From: Bacteroidota bacterium
GTDB lineage: Bacteria; Bacteroidota; Bacteroidia; Sphingobacteriales; Sphingobacteriaceae
Assembly: GCA_023427985.1 (NCBI GenBank)
Contig: JAEYZM010000012.1
Span: forward strand, 89,077 to 153,076
DNA length: 64,000 bases
Reading direction: 5' to 3'
Shown: positions 9,278 to 17,351 of the stretch, one piece after another
How positions within the stretch are numbered: position 1 is the first letter of the stretch
Layout: every line of letters begins with the position of its first letter
The notes under the pieces: generated by a model
Database searches by the model: none
Seen by the model: only the letters and a program-made list of their open reading frames with translations
What the model was told of the DNA's origin: nothing
Translations under genes and position numbers: made by a program

Positions 9278-9502
9278 ATGGTAGAAAGCTCTACACAAAA
9301 TGAAATGATTATGGCTATGTATCACGAATTAAATTCAGACGACATGGCTAACCTAGAAACACTACTGGAAAAAAATGAAGAATTTGAAAACAACTTTGAA
9401 GATTTAAGTGTTCTTAAATCAGAGTTGGATAAATTGATAGAAGCGCCAAGCAACGATGTTGTGCAACGCATACTCAATTATTCGATTTCTTACATTAAGT
9501 AA
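9278..9502 (+). CDS. Small acidic protein downstream of ECF sigma factor (possible regulator)
   Basis: The 74-residue soluble protein is rich in Glu, Asp and Asn, with a predicted helical arrangement (MYHELNSDDMANLETLLEKN, then a second helix around SELDKLIEAPS). It has no membrane helix and no zinc-binding anti-sigma motif (HxxxCxxC). It lies 59 bp behind the sigma gene and ahead of a terminator, so the two are likely one transcript. The SDD..LE..L..N pattern loosely recalls the cytoplasmic N-terminus of anti-sigma factors. Function is inferred from position only. Confidence 0.6.
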   Translation: MVESSTQNEMIMAMYHELNSDDMANLETLLEKNEEFENNFEDLSVLKSELDKLIEAPSNDVVQRILNYSISYIK

Positions 9503-9520
9503 GGTTTTTTTCAAAGGTGG

Positions 9521-9556
9521 ATCCGACAATGCGCAAGTGTTGTCGGATTTTTTTTT
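9521..9556 (+). terminator. Rho-independent terminator after the ECF sigma pair
   Basis: A perfect 9-bp stem, ATCCGACAA (9521-9529) with TTGTCGGAT (9540-9548), has a 10-nt loop and is followed by a run of nine T residues. It ends the sigma/74-residue protein transcript before nth. Confidence 0.93.
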
Positions 9557-9586
9557 GCATATTTATTGGCAATTATTGCTTGAATC

Positions 9587-10231
9587 ATGACTAAAAAAGA
9601 ACGATACGAACATATATTATCTTATTTCGAAAAACATGTTCCCGATGCGGAGACAGAATTGCATTATAGCAATCCTTTTGAATTATTGGTGGCCGTTTCA
9701 CTATCGGCGCAGTGTACCGACAAAAGAGTGAACATGGTTACTCCAAAATTATTTAAAGATTTCCCTAATCCCGAAGCATTAGCAAATACGAGTTCGGATG
9801 TGATATTTGAATATATCAGAAGTATCTCTTATCCCAACAATAAAGCAAAGCATTTAGTGGGAATGGCTAAAATGTTGGTAGAAGAATTTAATTCAGAAGT
9901 GCCCGACAATATTGAAGATTTACAAAAATTACCCGGTGTAGGAAGAAAAACAGCAAATGTAATTGTATCGGTAATACATCAAGCACCTGCAATGGCAGTA
10001 GATACGCATGTTTTCAGAGTGTCGGCTCGACTAGGTTTAACCACCAATGCAAAAACACCATTGGCTGCAGAAAAGCAATTGGTAAAATTTATACCAGCAG
10101 ATAAAATACATATCGCACATCATTGGCTTATATTGCATGGAAGATATACTTGTCTTGCAAGAAGTCCAAAATGTTTGGAGTGTGGCATTGCGGAATACTG
10201 TAAATATTTCAAAAAAAATAATCCGTTATAA
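9587..10231 (+). CDS. nth: Endonuclease III (DNA glycosylase/AP lyase)
   Basis: The 214-residue base-excision enzyme removes oxidised pyrimidines and nicks at the abasic site. Visible features are the helix-hairpin-helix LPGVGRKTANVI with the catalytic Lys, VDTHVFRVSARLGL with the catalytic Asp, and a C-terminal [4Fe-4S] loop with four Cys spaced C-x6-C-x2-C-x5-C. Length is as usual for Nth. It starts just after a terminator and is probably transcribed from its own promoter. Confidence 0.97.
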   Translation: MTKKERYEHILSYFEKHVPDAETELHYSNPFELLVAVSLSAQCTDKRVNMVTPKLFKDFPNPEALANTSSDVIFEYIRSISYPNNKAKHLVGMAKMLVEEFNSEVPDNIEDLQKLPGVGRKTANVIVSVIHQAPAMAVDTHVFRVSARLGLTTNAKTPLAAEKQLVKFIPADKIHIAHHWLILHGRYTCLARSPKCLECGIAEYCKYFKKNNPL

Positions 10232-10305
10232 TTTTTACTATTTTTTTTAAGTTTATTATACGAGTAATTAAATAATATTGAGTCTAATAGATTCGTTTAT
10301 TTCAC

Positions 10306-10812
10306 ATGTATAAACTAAACAAAAACTTAATACCCATATTTCTTTTTGTTTTTTTATTTAATTCTTCATTTGCTCAGCACAGTATTGGATTAAAACTTGG
10401 TGGAGCTAACTTTATAGGTGGAAGTATTAATTATAATTATAAACTAGAAACTAATTTCTTAAAGGAAAGATATATCTTGATAAGTACTGGATTAGGATAT
10501 ACACCTTGGGGACCATCCTATATTTTTAATGGTTCAATATCTTATCATCAAAAACGGATTGGAATTGGAATAGATCATACAAGATTCTATAATGAATTCT
10601 TTTTTGAAACATATGGAAGTAATAATTTTATCGATTTACTACTTTACCCAAACATAAGTTATCAGATACTTAATAAAAGAATTGAACTGACTTTTAGTTC
10701 TGGTACATATTTCGCTTTTAGTAGATATAGAATATCTTCAAATGATAGAAAAATGTCATTTCTTGGAGATATAATACCAGGTGCTGGGTTAAGTATAAAC
10801 TATAATTTATAG
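10306..10812 (+). CDS. Hypothetical exported protein, probably outer membrane beta-barrel-like
   Basis: The 168-residue protein starts with a hydrophobic signal peptide ending at a SFAQ-type cleavage site (about residue 24). The mature part has alternating aromatic and hydrophobic residues (GLKLGGANFIGGSINYNYKL, ISTGLGYTPWG) and ends GLSINYNL, with a terminal hydrophobic residue as in small beta-barrels. No T9SS domain is present. I do not recognise a named family; a small outer membrane protein is the best guess. Confidence 0.6.
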   Translation: MYKLNKNLIPIFLFVFLFNSSFAQHSIGLKLGGANFIGGSINYNYKLETNFLKERYILISTGLGYTPWGPSYIFNGSISYHQKRIGIGIDHTRFYNEFFFETYGSNNFIDLLLYPNISYQILNKRIELTFSSGTYFAFSRYRISSNDRKMSFLGDIIPGAGLSINYNL

Positions 10813-10837
10813 TATATTTACTTAAAATCTAATTGCT

Positions 10838-11137
10838 ATGGAAATTTACAACAATTTAGTAGAAGCCATAAATGGTTTAAAGCAACAAGGCTATGGAATT
10901 GATTATAATTTAGAACAAAATTGTATCATCTGTTCTAATAAAATTCATAAGCTACATGCAGAAGAATTTAAAGTTGATAAATACTTTAGATTTGATGGCG
11001 ATACCAATCCAGAAGAGGAAAGCATTATCTATGCGATATCTTCTTTAAATGATGAGTTAAAAGGAATACTTATTAATGGATTTGGAAGTATGAGTGACGA
11101 CATGACAAATGAAATGATTGAAAAGTTAAAAATATGA
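10838..11137 (+). CDS. Small Bacteroidota protein of the family often labelled phosphoribosylpyrophosphate synthetase
   Basis: The 99-residue protein has an LxxAINGLKxxGYxxDYNL start and a CIICSNKIHKLHAEEFKVDKYFRFDGDTNPEEESIIYAISS core, ending in an amphipathic helix. To my knowledge, proteins of this size and pattern in Bacteroidota carry the inherited label of PRPP synthetase. It is far too short for that enzyme (~310 residues) and lacks the PRPP-binding loop, so the label should not be used. Its stop overlaps the DinB-like gene by 4 bases (ATGA). Function unknown. Confidence 0.7.
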   Translation: MEIYNNLVEAINGLKQQGYGIDYNLEQNCIICSNKIHKLHAEEFKVDKYFRFDGDTNPEEESIIYAISSLNDELKGILINGFGSMSDDMTNEMIEKLKI

Positions 11138-11574
11138 AGAATATACAATTTTTATTAAGCAGAGATTTAAATAAATTAAAGGAAGAATTATCTGCATACG
11201 ATGATGAAACGTTAATATGGAAAATAGATAAAAACATTAGTAATTCAGCAGGAAATTTATGTCTGCACATCATCGGCAATCTAAATCATTTCATAGGTGC
11301 AGTATTAGGAAACACTGGCTATCAAAGAAATAGGGAGCAAGAATTTAGTGTTAAAGATATGTCGAGAGAACGATTGATCGGATATACCGATTTTACTATT
11401 AAAATGATTAACGATACTCTAAATCAAATTCCAGAAAGCGATTATAAAAAAACATATCCTCAAAAAATAAATGATATGGAATTGGATATTGAAAGTATGA
11501 TGATTTATTTAACGGTGCATCTCTCCTATCATCTGGGACAAATCAATTATCATAGAAGGTTGATCACAGCATGA
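11134..11574 (+). CDS. DinB superfamily protein (DUF1572-like)
   Basis: The 146-residue four-helix-bundle protein has the metal-site histidine pattern of the DinB/YfiT fold: LCLHIIGNLNHF in helix 2 (about residues 44-55) and HLSYHLGQINYHRR near the C-terminus. Members bind a divalent metal; some act as thiol-dependent transferases, but most have no known reaction. It overlaps its neighbours by 4 bases on both sides, which suggests one operon with the methyltransferase and prenyltransferase. A second DinB-fold gene is at 15590. Confidence 0.8.
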   Translation: MKNIQFLLSRDLNKLKEELSAYDDETLIWKIDKNISNSAGNLCLHIIGNLNHFIGAVLGNTGYQRNREQEFSVKDMSRERLIGYTDFTIKMINDTLNQIPESDYKKTYPQKINDMELDIESMMIYLTVHLSYHLGQINYHRRLITA

Positions 11575-12290
11575 AAGAATTAGAGGATTACGATTGGTTT
11601 CCAAAAATTCTTAGGCAATATCAAACCGATTATATTGGTTCAGTTGTCAAATGGTTTAATGCTTATTCCCCTATCATCGATTATCTGAACTCTCAAGCTT
11701 TTTATGCAAAAACAAATTGGGATTTATGTTCAGGATCTTCTGAGCCAGCCTTGAGCATATTCAAGAAACAAAACAAATTTGACAAATTAATTCTTAGCGA
11801 TAAATACCCACATAATTTCACTATCAATACAAATAGAATTGAATATTTGAATGAAAGTATTGATGTATTAGAATTAAATTTTAAAAAGGAAAATTGTTAT
11901 ACCATGTACAATGCTTTTCATCATTTTAATTCTAGAGAACAAGTTGAAATTGCAAAACATGTGATAGATAATGAATCCGAACTCATTATTGCAGAAATAT
12001 TGGAGCCAACTATTTTGAATTATATAAAAATATTTTTTGCTACAACATTAGGGATTTTACTTTTAAGCCCTTTTATTAAACCATTTAGCTTAAAACGATT
12101 ATTTTTCAGCTACCTCTTACCGATAAATATTTTAACAATTTGTTACGATGGATTGGTCTCCGTTTCAAAGTCAAAAACTGTCGGCGAATATCAAGATATA
12201 TTTAGTACATTAGGTAATAAGGTCAAAATTATCAAATATAAAAATTTATGGAGCCCAGTTATTCTAATACATATAAAAGCAATAAATTAA
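11571..12290 (+). CDS. Class I SAM-dependent methyltransferase-like protein
   Basis: The 239-residue protein has a Rossmann-like motif I variant, WDLCSGSSEPALSIF (about residues 50-64), an acidic strand further on, and TMYNAFHHF, which matches the post-I motif of class I methyltransferases. The C-terminal part (about 140-190) is unusually hydrophobic (FFATTLGILLLSPFI, LFFSYLLPINILTI), suggesting membrane association and a lipid-like substrate. The last 43 bases overlap the prenyltransferase gene. Methylation of a prenylated aromatic is an inference from that neighbour. Confidence 0.65.
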   Translation: MKELEDYDWFPKILRQYQTDYIGSVVKWFNAYSPIIDYLNSQAFYAKTNWDLCSGSSEPALSIFKKQNKFDKLILSDKYPHNFTINTNRIEYLNESIDVLELNFKKENCYTMYNAFHHFNSREQVEIAKHVIDNESELIIAEILEPTILNYIKIFFATTLGILLLSPFIKPFSLKRLFFSYLLPINILTICYDGLVSVSKSKTVGEYQDIFSTLGNKVKIIKYKNLWSPVILIHIKAIN

Positions 12291-13186
12291 CTTTAAAAAA
12301 GATATGGGCATTTAGTAGACCTCATACCATCATCGGTAGCGTGGTTAGTATTTTTACGATATTCTTTATCATAAGTAGTGAACAACAAAACTACCATATT
12401 CCTTACCTTATTGCCGCACTTATTATTGGGATTGCATGCAATGTATTTATTGTTGGCATAAATCAGATTGCCGACATAGAATTGGATAAAATTAACAAAC
12501 CCTATTTACCATTGGCGTCCGGAGAGCTAAGTGTTGAATCGGCACGAATAATTATTTATACTGCATCCATACTCGCTTTGCTAATTGCATCATTTATTCA
12601 CTTCTACTTATTTATAACAATTCTGCTCTCCTTATTCATTGGTTGGTCCTATTCTATGCCACCTATTTATTTCAAGAAACATCATATAGGTTCAGCATTT
12701 GCTATAAGTTTTGTTCGAGCATTCCTATTGAATTTTTGTGGGTATATAATATTCAATGATTTAATTAACGATTCCAAAGAGATCAACATCGACATAATTA
12801 TCTTAAGCATTTTTATATTCTTATTCAGCATTGTTATCTCTTGGTTCAAAGATTTGAACGATGTTGAAGGCGATAAAGAATTTGCATTAAAAACTATTCC
12901 TGTTTTATACTCTACTAGGACGGCGATTAGGATGGGACTTGCATTAATCTGTTTTGCATATATTTTTTGTGTGTTCGCATATTCTAATTTGATTCTTGAA
13001 TACCAAAATAGTACAAGGGCATTATTTCTGATGTTGGGAAATTTCATTTTGATGCTCGTATTTCTTTGGTTCGTGATTAAAGTTGACTTAAAAAGCAAAA
13101 CATCGATTCAAGTATTTTATAAAAAATTCTGGCTCTTGTTCTTTGCAGAATATCTTTTATTTTTATTGGGATATTTAATATTCTAA
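12248..13186 (+). CDS. UbiA-family prenyltransferase, homogentisate phytyltransferase-like
   Basis: The 312-residue membrane enzyme has about nine helices. The first Asp-rich motif, NQIADIELDKINKPYLPLAS (residues 72-91), and the second, FKDLNDVEGDKEF (about 200-212), fit the homogentisate prenyltransferases (plant VTE2 type, NQLxDxxxDKxNKPYLPLASGE and KDxPDxEGDK) better than the MenA, UbiA or archaeal-lipid enzymes, as I recall them. Expected reaction: prenylation of an aromatic acid with a C20-type diphosphate. The start at 12248 gives a 43-base overlap with the methyltransferase gene; no later ATG lies before the first helix. The substrate is unproven. Confidence 0.82.
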   Translation: MEPSYSNTYKSNKLTLKKIWAFSRPHTIIGSVVSIFTIFFIISSEQQNYHIPYLIAALIIGIACNVFIVGINQIADIELDKINKPYLPLASGELSVESARIIIYTASILALLIASFIHFYLFITILLSLFIGWSYSMPPIYFKKHHIGSAFAISFVRAFLLNFCGYIIFNDLINDSKEINIDIIILSIFIFLFSIVISWFKDLNDVEGDKEFALKTIPVLYSTRTAIRMGLALICFAYIFCVFAYSNLILEYQNSTRALFLMLGNFILMLVFLWFVIKVDLKSKTSIQVFYKKFWLLFFAEYLLFLLGYLIF

Positions 13187-13187
13187 A

Positions 13188-13721
13188 ATGGAAAATAATG
13201 TACTAGAAACATCGAGATTAAACTTAAGACCGATTGTAGATTCAGATATAGATTTCATATTTCGAGGCCTTTCGGATCCTAGTGTTATCAAGCATTACGG
13301 AGTAAGTTACACAACATTGGAAGCGACTAAGGAGCAGATGAAATTTTATGCCGATTTAGTGGAACAAGGTACAGGTCGATGGTGGTTAATTGTAGAAGCT
13401 TCAAGCACTATTCCTATTGGAGCGATAGGAATTAACAATTTAATTAAAGAACATCGGAAAGCAGAAATTGGTTTTTGGATTTTGCCAGAATATTGGGGCA
13501 ATGGATTTATACCAGAAGCATATGTTGAAGTTGAAAAATATGTATACAATGTTTTAGGCTTACATCGAATAGAAGCCTTCGTTGAAACTGACAACAACAG
13601 TTCTAATCGAAGTCTTGAGAAAATGGGTTTTCAATTGGAAGGTACTTTAAGAGAAGTGGAAGTAAAAAATGATCGATACATCAGTCTAAATATTTGGGCT
13701 AAATTAAATCCTGAAAGATGA
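13188..13721 (+). CDS. GNAT-family N-acetyltransferase (RimJ/RimL-like)
   Basis: The 177-residue protein follows the RimJ/RimL layout: ETSRLNLRPI at the N-terminus, IGAIGINNL, AEIGFWILPEYWGNGFIPEA carrying the acetyl-CoA pyrophosphate loop, then VETDNNSSNRSLEKMGFQLEGTLRE at the end. It transfers an acetyl group from acetyl-CoA to an amine, perhaps a protein N-terminus or small molecule. It starts one base after the prenyltransferase stop, so it probably belongs to the same transcript. Substrate not readable. Confidence 0.9.
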   Translation: MENNVLETSRLNLRPIVDSDIDFIFRGLSDPSVIKHYGVSYTTLEATKEQMKFYADLVEQGTGRWWLIVEASSTIPIGAIGINNLIKEHRKAEIGFWILPEYWGNGFIPEAYVEVEKYVYNVLGLHRIEAFVETDNNSSNRSLEKMGFQLEGTLREVEVKNDRYISLNIWAKLNPER

Positions 13722-13816
13722 AAGTGATAGACTTACATTCAACATTCAATTTATTAAGTTAAGGAATATTAGCAGGTACTAGTTCAAGCCCACAAAAAGC
13801 CGAATGAAAAAACAAT

Positions 13817-13847
13817 TTTGAAAATTAGATGTTATAACATATATTTG
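13817..13847 (+). promoter_or_regulatory. Bacteroidota-type promoter with internal palindrome upstream of the YgiD-like gene
   Basis: TTTG (13817-13820), 19 bases, then TATATTTG (13840-13847) matches the Bacteroidota sigma-A consensus TTTG-N19-TAnnTTTG exactly in spacing. Between the boxes lies a perfect 12-bp palindrome, ATGTTATAACAT (13829-13840), a possible operator. A near copy, ATGTTATAACAC, lies just upstream of the DsbA-like gene (about 37282). Confidence 0.7.
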
Positions 13848-13867
13848 CATTATTAATTGATTTTCTG

Positions 13868-14752
13868 ATGAATAGAAAGGAATTTTTAGCAGCTTTAACA
13901 TTAGTACCACTAACAGGAATAGCCATGAAGTTAAATAGTTTGAATAAGATAACTGAGCCATTTGCTAAGAGCGAAAAGATGCCAGCATTGTTTTTGGGAC
14001 ATGGAAGTCCAATGAATGCAATTGAAGAAAATGAGTTTGTGGCTGGTTTTAGAAAAATTGCAAAAACTATTCCGACTCCTACTGCTATTTTATGTATATC
14101 GGCACATTGGGAAACACCCGGCACATTTGTTACAACAGCAGAGTTTCCTAAAACGATTCATGATTTCGGGGGATTCCCAAAAGCTTTATTTGATGTGCAA
14201 TATCCAGCACCAGGATCTCCTGAATTGGCAAATGATGTAAAAAATCTCATAAAGAAAACAGAAGTTGGATTAGACGATAAATGGGGATTAGACCATGGGG
14301 CATGGAGTGTTATTAAACATTTATATCCCGATGCCAATATTCCCGTTATACAAATGAGTATCGATTATAGACAGTCGCCACAGTACCATTACGAACTTGC
14401 TCAAGAACTAAAATCATTAAGACATAAAGGTGTTTTAATAATTGGTAGTGGGAACATGGTGCATAACTTAGGATTAGTTGCTTGGAACCGATTGAATGAT
14501 GAAGAATACGGTTATGATTGGGCAATAGAAGCCAGCACAAAGATGAAGGATTTTATAATGAATGGCGATCATCAGTCCTTAATCAAATTTAAGTCGATGG
14601 GTAAAGCTTTTGATCTAGCAATTCCTACACCAGAACATTATCTACCATTAATCTATAGTCTAGCTTTACAAGATTCAAAAGATAAAATTGAATTATTTAA
14701 CGACAAAGCAATTGCAGGATCATTAACCATGACTTCTGTAAAGATATCATAA
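13868..14752 (+). CDS. YgiD/LigB-type extradiol dioxygenase (4,5-DOPA dioxygenase family)
   Basis: The 294-residue protein carries the metal-binding pattern of the LigB/YgiD group: LFLGHGSPMNAIE, CISAHWETPGTF, LDHGAWSVIKHLYPDA and NMVHNLG, with Glu/His TPEHYLPL near the end. Family members open catecholic rings such as DOPA. The N-terminal ~35 residues (RKEFLAALTLVPLTGIAMKL) look like a signal or anchor segment not present in E. coli YgiD, so it may act outside the cytoplasm. It lies downstream of the aromatic prenyltransferase block, but with its own promoter. Confidence 0.88.
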   Translation: MNRKEFLAALTLVPLTGIAMKLNSLNKITEPFAKSEKMPALFLGHGSPMNAIEENEFVAGFRKIAKTIPTPTAILCISAHWETPGTFVTTAEFPKTIHDFGGFPKALFDVQYPAPGSPELANDVKNLIKKTEVGLDDKWGLDHGAWSVIKHLYPDANIPVIQMSIDYRQSPQYHYELAQELKSLRHKGVLIIGSGNMVHNLGLVAWNRLNDEEYGYDWAIEASTKMKDFIMNGDHQSLIKFKSMGKAFDLAIPTPEHYLPLIYSLALQDSKDKIELFNDKAIAGSLTMTSVKIS

Positions 14753-14797
14753 TAGAATTTTAACTACAGCAATTCTAAAATTTTTATATTTTTAAAT

Positions 14798-15571
14798 ATG
14801 GATATTTTAATAATTGCTGTTGTTGCTTTTATAGCTTCAATTCTTACATTCTTTTCTGGATTCGGCTTAGGCACATTATTAACTCCAGTATTTCTCCTCT
14901 TCTTTCCCATAGAAATTGCTATAACATTAACAGCATTAGTACATTTCTTCAACAATATTGCAAAAGTATTTTTGGTCTACAAACAATTGAATAAAGAAGT
15001 ATTTTTAAAATTTGGTATCGCAGCAATAATTGCAGCTTTTATTGGTTCTTGGCTTTTAGTTAAACTACCAAACGCTGGCACAGTGTACACTTATGAAATG
15101 TTCAATAAAACATACAATATTCTACTTATCAAATTAATAATTGGTATTGTTTTAATGATATTCTCGTTAATGGAAGTGATACCCTACTTTAAAAATATTC
15201 AATTTTCAAAAGACAAATTATTTATCGGGGGCTTACTAAGCGGATTCTTTGGAGGCCTTTCTGGCAATCAAGGTGCTTTACGTTCGGCATTTTTGATTAA
15301 GGCGGGATTAAGCAAAGAATCATTTATTGCTACAGGAGTAATCATTGCATTGTGCATTGACCTAAGTAGAATAAGTGTTTATTTAACAAACATAAGATTC
15401 AGTGAAATTGAATCAAATATAACCGTATTATCTATCGCTACCTGTTCTGCTATAATAGGTGCTGTTATCGGAAATAAATTATTAAAAAAAATAACTTTAG
15501 AATTCTTACAAGTTATTGTGGCTATTTTTCTGTTTGTTATTTCTGCGGGCATGATATTAGGAATATTATAA
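14798..15571 (+). CDS. TSUP-family (TauE/SafE) sulfite exporter-like permease
   Basis: The 257-residue protein has about seven or eight membrane helices. Two repeat-like halves carry the GFGLGTLLTPVFLLFF and GLLSGFFGGLSGNQGALRSAF motifs typical of TauE/SafE/TSUP permeases, which export sulfite, sulfonates or related anions. The substrate is not deducible. It lies 46 bp after the dioxygenase gene and 18 bp before a DinB-like gene. Confidence 0.85.
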   Translation: MDILIIAVVAFIASILTFFSGFGLGTLLTPVFLLFFPIEIAITLTALVHFFNNIAKVFLVYKQLNKEVFLKFGIAAIIAAFIGSWLLVKLPNAGTVYTYEMFNKTYNILLIKLIIGIVLMIFSLMEVIPYFKNIQFSKDKLFIGGLLSGFFGGLSGNQGALRSAFLIKAGLSKESFIATGVIIALCIDLSRISVYLTNIRFSEIESNITVLSIATCSAIIGAVIGNKLLKKITLEFLQVIVAIFLFVISAGMILGIL

Positions 15572-15589
15572 ATTAATTTTACATTTTAT

Positions 15590-16027
15590 ATGAAAGAATT
15601 CTTTATAGATTTATTTGATTATTCAAATCAATACAATACAGAATTGATTGAGATTTTCGAAAAACAAACTACGAGTGAGAAATCTCAACTATTGTTTAGC
15701 CATATCCTCAATGCACAGCATATATGGAATTCTAGAATTATTGCTAAAGAACCTAAGTACGATGTATGGAAAAACCAAGAAATCTCATCGTTTAAAGAAA
15801 TTCAATTAAATAATTTCAACACCAGTATACAAATCATAAATCAGTATGATTTAAATTATTTAATCAAATACTCTAATTCTAAGGGACAAAGATTTGAAAA
15901 TTCCGTAAAAGAGATTTTATTTCAAATTGTAAACCACACAACCTATCATCGAGCTCAAATTGCAACTGAATTTAAAAATATTGGAATAAAACCTTTATTA
16001 ACGGATTACATTTTTTATAAACGGTAA
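15590..16027 (+). CDS. DinB-family protein
   Basis: The 145-residue helical protein shows the DinB metal triad: His in LLFSHILNAQHIW (about residues 36-48) and His pair in NHTTYHRAQI (about 116-125). The family binds a metal; reactions are mostly unknown. It is distantly related to the DinB-fold protein at 11134 but shares little sequence outside the triad. It lies 6 bp before the DUF2490 gene. Confidence 0.82.
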   Translation: MKEFFIDLFDYSNQYNTELIEIFEKQTTSEKSQLLFSHILNAQHIWNSRIIAKEPKYDVWKNQEISSFKEIQLNNFNTSIQIINQYDLNYLIKYSNSKGQRFENSVKEILFQIVNHTTYHRAQIATEFKNIGIKPLLTDYIFYKR

Positions 16028-16033
16028 AACTCT

Positions 16034-16792
16034 ATGATTAAGAAAGCGTATGTACTAATAATATCAATTATACTATCAACCCCTGGTTTAGCACAAAACA
16101 ATAGACATAATACTTATGAAAACATAGGCTGGTATAACTATTTCGGAACCTTTAATATTAACAATACATTTGCATTGCATTCTGAATATCAATTCAGACG
16201 AGCCAACTATATTACAAATTGGCAGCAATCATTGCTACGTATTGGATTGAATTATACTCCAGTAATTGGGGTACAAATAAGAATGGGATATGCTTGGGTA
16301 GAAACTTTTAATTATGGCGACATACCATTGAATAGTATGGGAAAAGAATATACTGAGCATCGGATTTTTCAAATGTTACAATTATCCAATAAGATTAATC
16401 GCATTGAATTAAGTCATCGTTTTATGTTAGAGCAACGATGGGTAGGAAGATATTCAAATGCAAGTCTTAGTAAAGAAGATGAATTTCCATTTCTCAATCG
16501 TATGCGCTACATGTTCAGAATACAAACAGCATTAAAAGGAAGAGAAATAATTGACAAGACCCCTTATATTGCTATATACGATGAAATTTTCATGGGATTT
16601 GGCAAGAATGTGAATCTGAATGTATTTGACCAGAATAGAATTGGGATTCTCATGGGCTACAGATACAATAAAAATCTAAGAATTGAAGCTGGATATTTGA
16701 ATCAAACTATTCAATTTGGTAGATTAGTAAATAGTCAAAACATATTCCAATACAATAATGGGATAATATTGAACAACTACATTAATTTTTAA
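16034..16792 (+). CDS. DUF2490 family outer-membrane-type protein
   Basis: The 252-residue protein has a signal peptide (MIKKAYVLIISIILSTPGLAQ). The mature part has the DUF2490 pattern: WYNYFGTFNINNTFALHSEYQFRR, LLRIGLNYTP and repeated short amphipathic strands (RIEAGYLNQT), ending in a hydrophobic/aromatic residue (NNYINF), consistent with a small outer membrane beta-barrel. The family is common in Bacteroidota and uncharacterised. The DUF4256 gene begins one base after its stop. Confidence 0.82.
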   Translation: MIKKAYVLIISIILSTPGLAQNNRHNTYENIGWYNYFGTFNINNTFALHSEYQFRRANYITNWQQSLLRIGLNYTPVIGVQIRMGYAWVETFNYGDIPLNSMGKEYTEHRIFQMLQLSNKINRIELSHRFMLEQRWVGRYSNASLSKEDEFPFLNRMRYMFRIQTALKGREIIDKTPYIAIYDEIFMGFGKNVNLNVFDQNRIGILMGYRYNKNLRIEAGYLNQTIQFGRLVNSQNIFQYNNGIILNNYINF

Positions 16793-16793
16793 T

Positions 16794-17351
16794 ATGAAAA
16801 AGACCTTAAATAAATCGGAGCAAATTGCATTAATAGAACAATTGAGAACACGTTTCCAAGCGAATATGCATCGGCATAAAAATATGGAATGGGAAAAGAT
16901 TGAAAAAAAATTATTGAGCATGCCCGAAAAATTATGGTCAATTCATTTGATGGAAAGCACGGCTGGTGAACCAGATGTAATTGATTACGACAAAAAAACG
17001 GACACATATTTAATTGTTGACTGTTCAGCAGAGAGTCCTAAAGATAGACGGAGCTTATGTTATGATGAGGCGGCATTGAATTCAAGAAAAGAAAACAAAC
17101 CTAGCGGATCTGCTATGAAAGTTGCAGAACAGATGGGTGTAGAATTATTGGATGAAGAGCAATACTTCTTATTGCAAAGTAAAGGCGATTTCGATTTAAA
17201 AACATCGAGCTGGTTGAAAACTTCTGAGGAATTAAGAAAATTAGGCGGTGCAATTTTTGGCGATAAGCGGTACAAGCGCACATTTATTTATCATAACGGT
17301 GCTGAATCGTATTACGCTGCTCGTGGCTTTAGAACATTTATTAAAATCTAA
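16794..17351 (+). CDS. DUF4256 family protein
   Basis: The 185-residue soluble protein matches DUF4256: the MxSTAGEPDVI segment (MESTAGEPDVIDYDKKTDTY, about residues 53-72), CSAESPKDRRSLCYDEAALNSRKENKPSGSAM, and C-terminal GAIFGDKRYKRTFIYHNGAESYYAARGFR. No biochemical role is known. Conserved Cys, Asp and Arg in the middle may form a site. Its stop overlaps the DUF1801 start by one base (TAATG), indicating translational coupling. Confidence 0.85.
   Translation: MKKTLNKSEQIALIEQLRTRFQANMHRHKNMEWEKIEKKLLSMPEKLWSIHLMESTAGEPDVIDYDKKTDTYLIVDCSAESPKDRRSLCYDEAALNSRKENKPSGSAMKVAEQMGVELLDEEQYFLLQSKGDFDLKTSSWLKTSEELRKLGGAIFGDKRYKRTFIYHNGAESYYAARGFRTFIKI

Noticed and set aside
12248..12290. Frameshift or fusion between methyltransferase and prenyltransferase
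   Set aside because: Each protein is complete with its own motifs, so this is a 43-base gene overlap rather than one broken gene.
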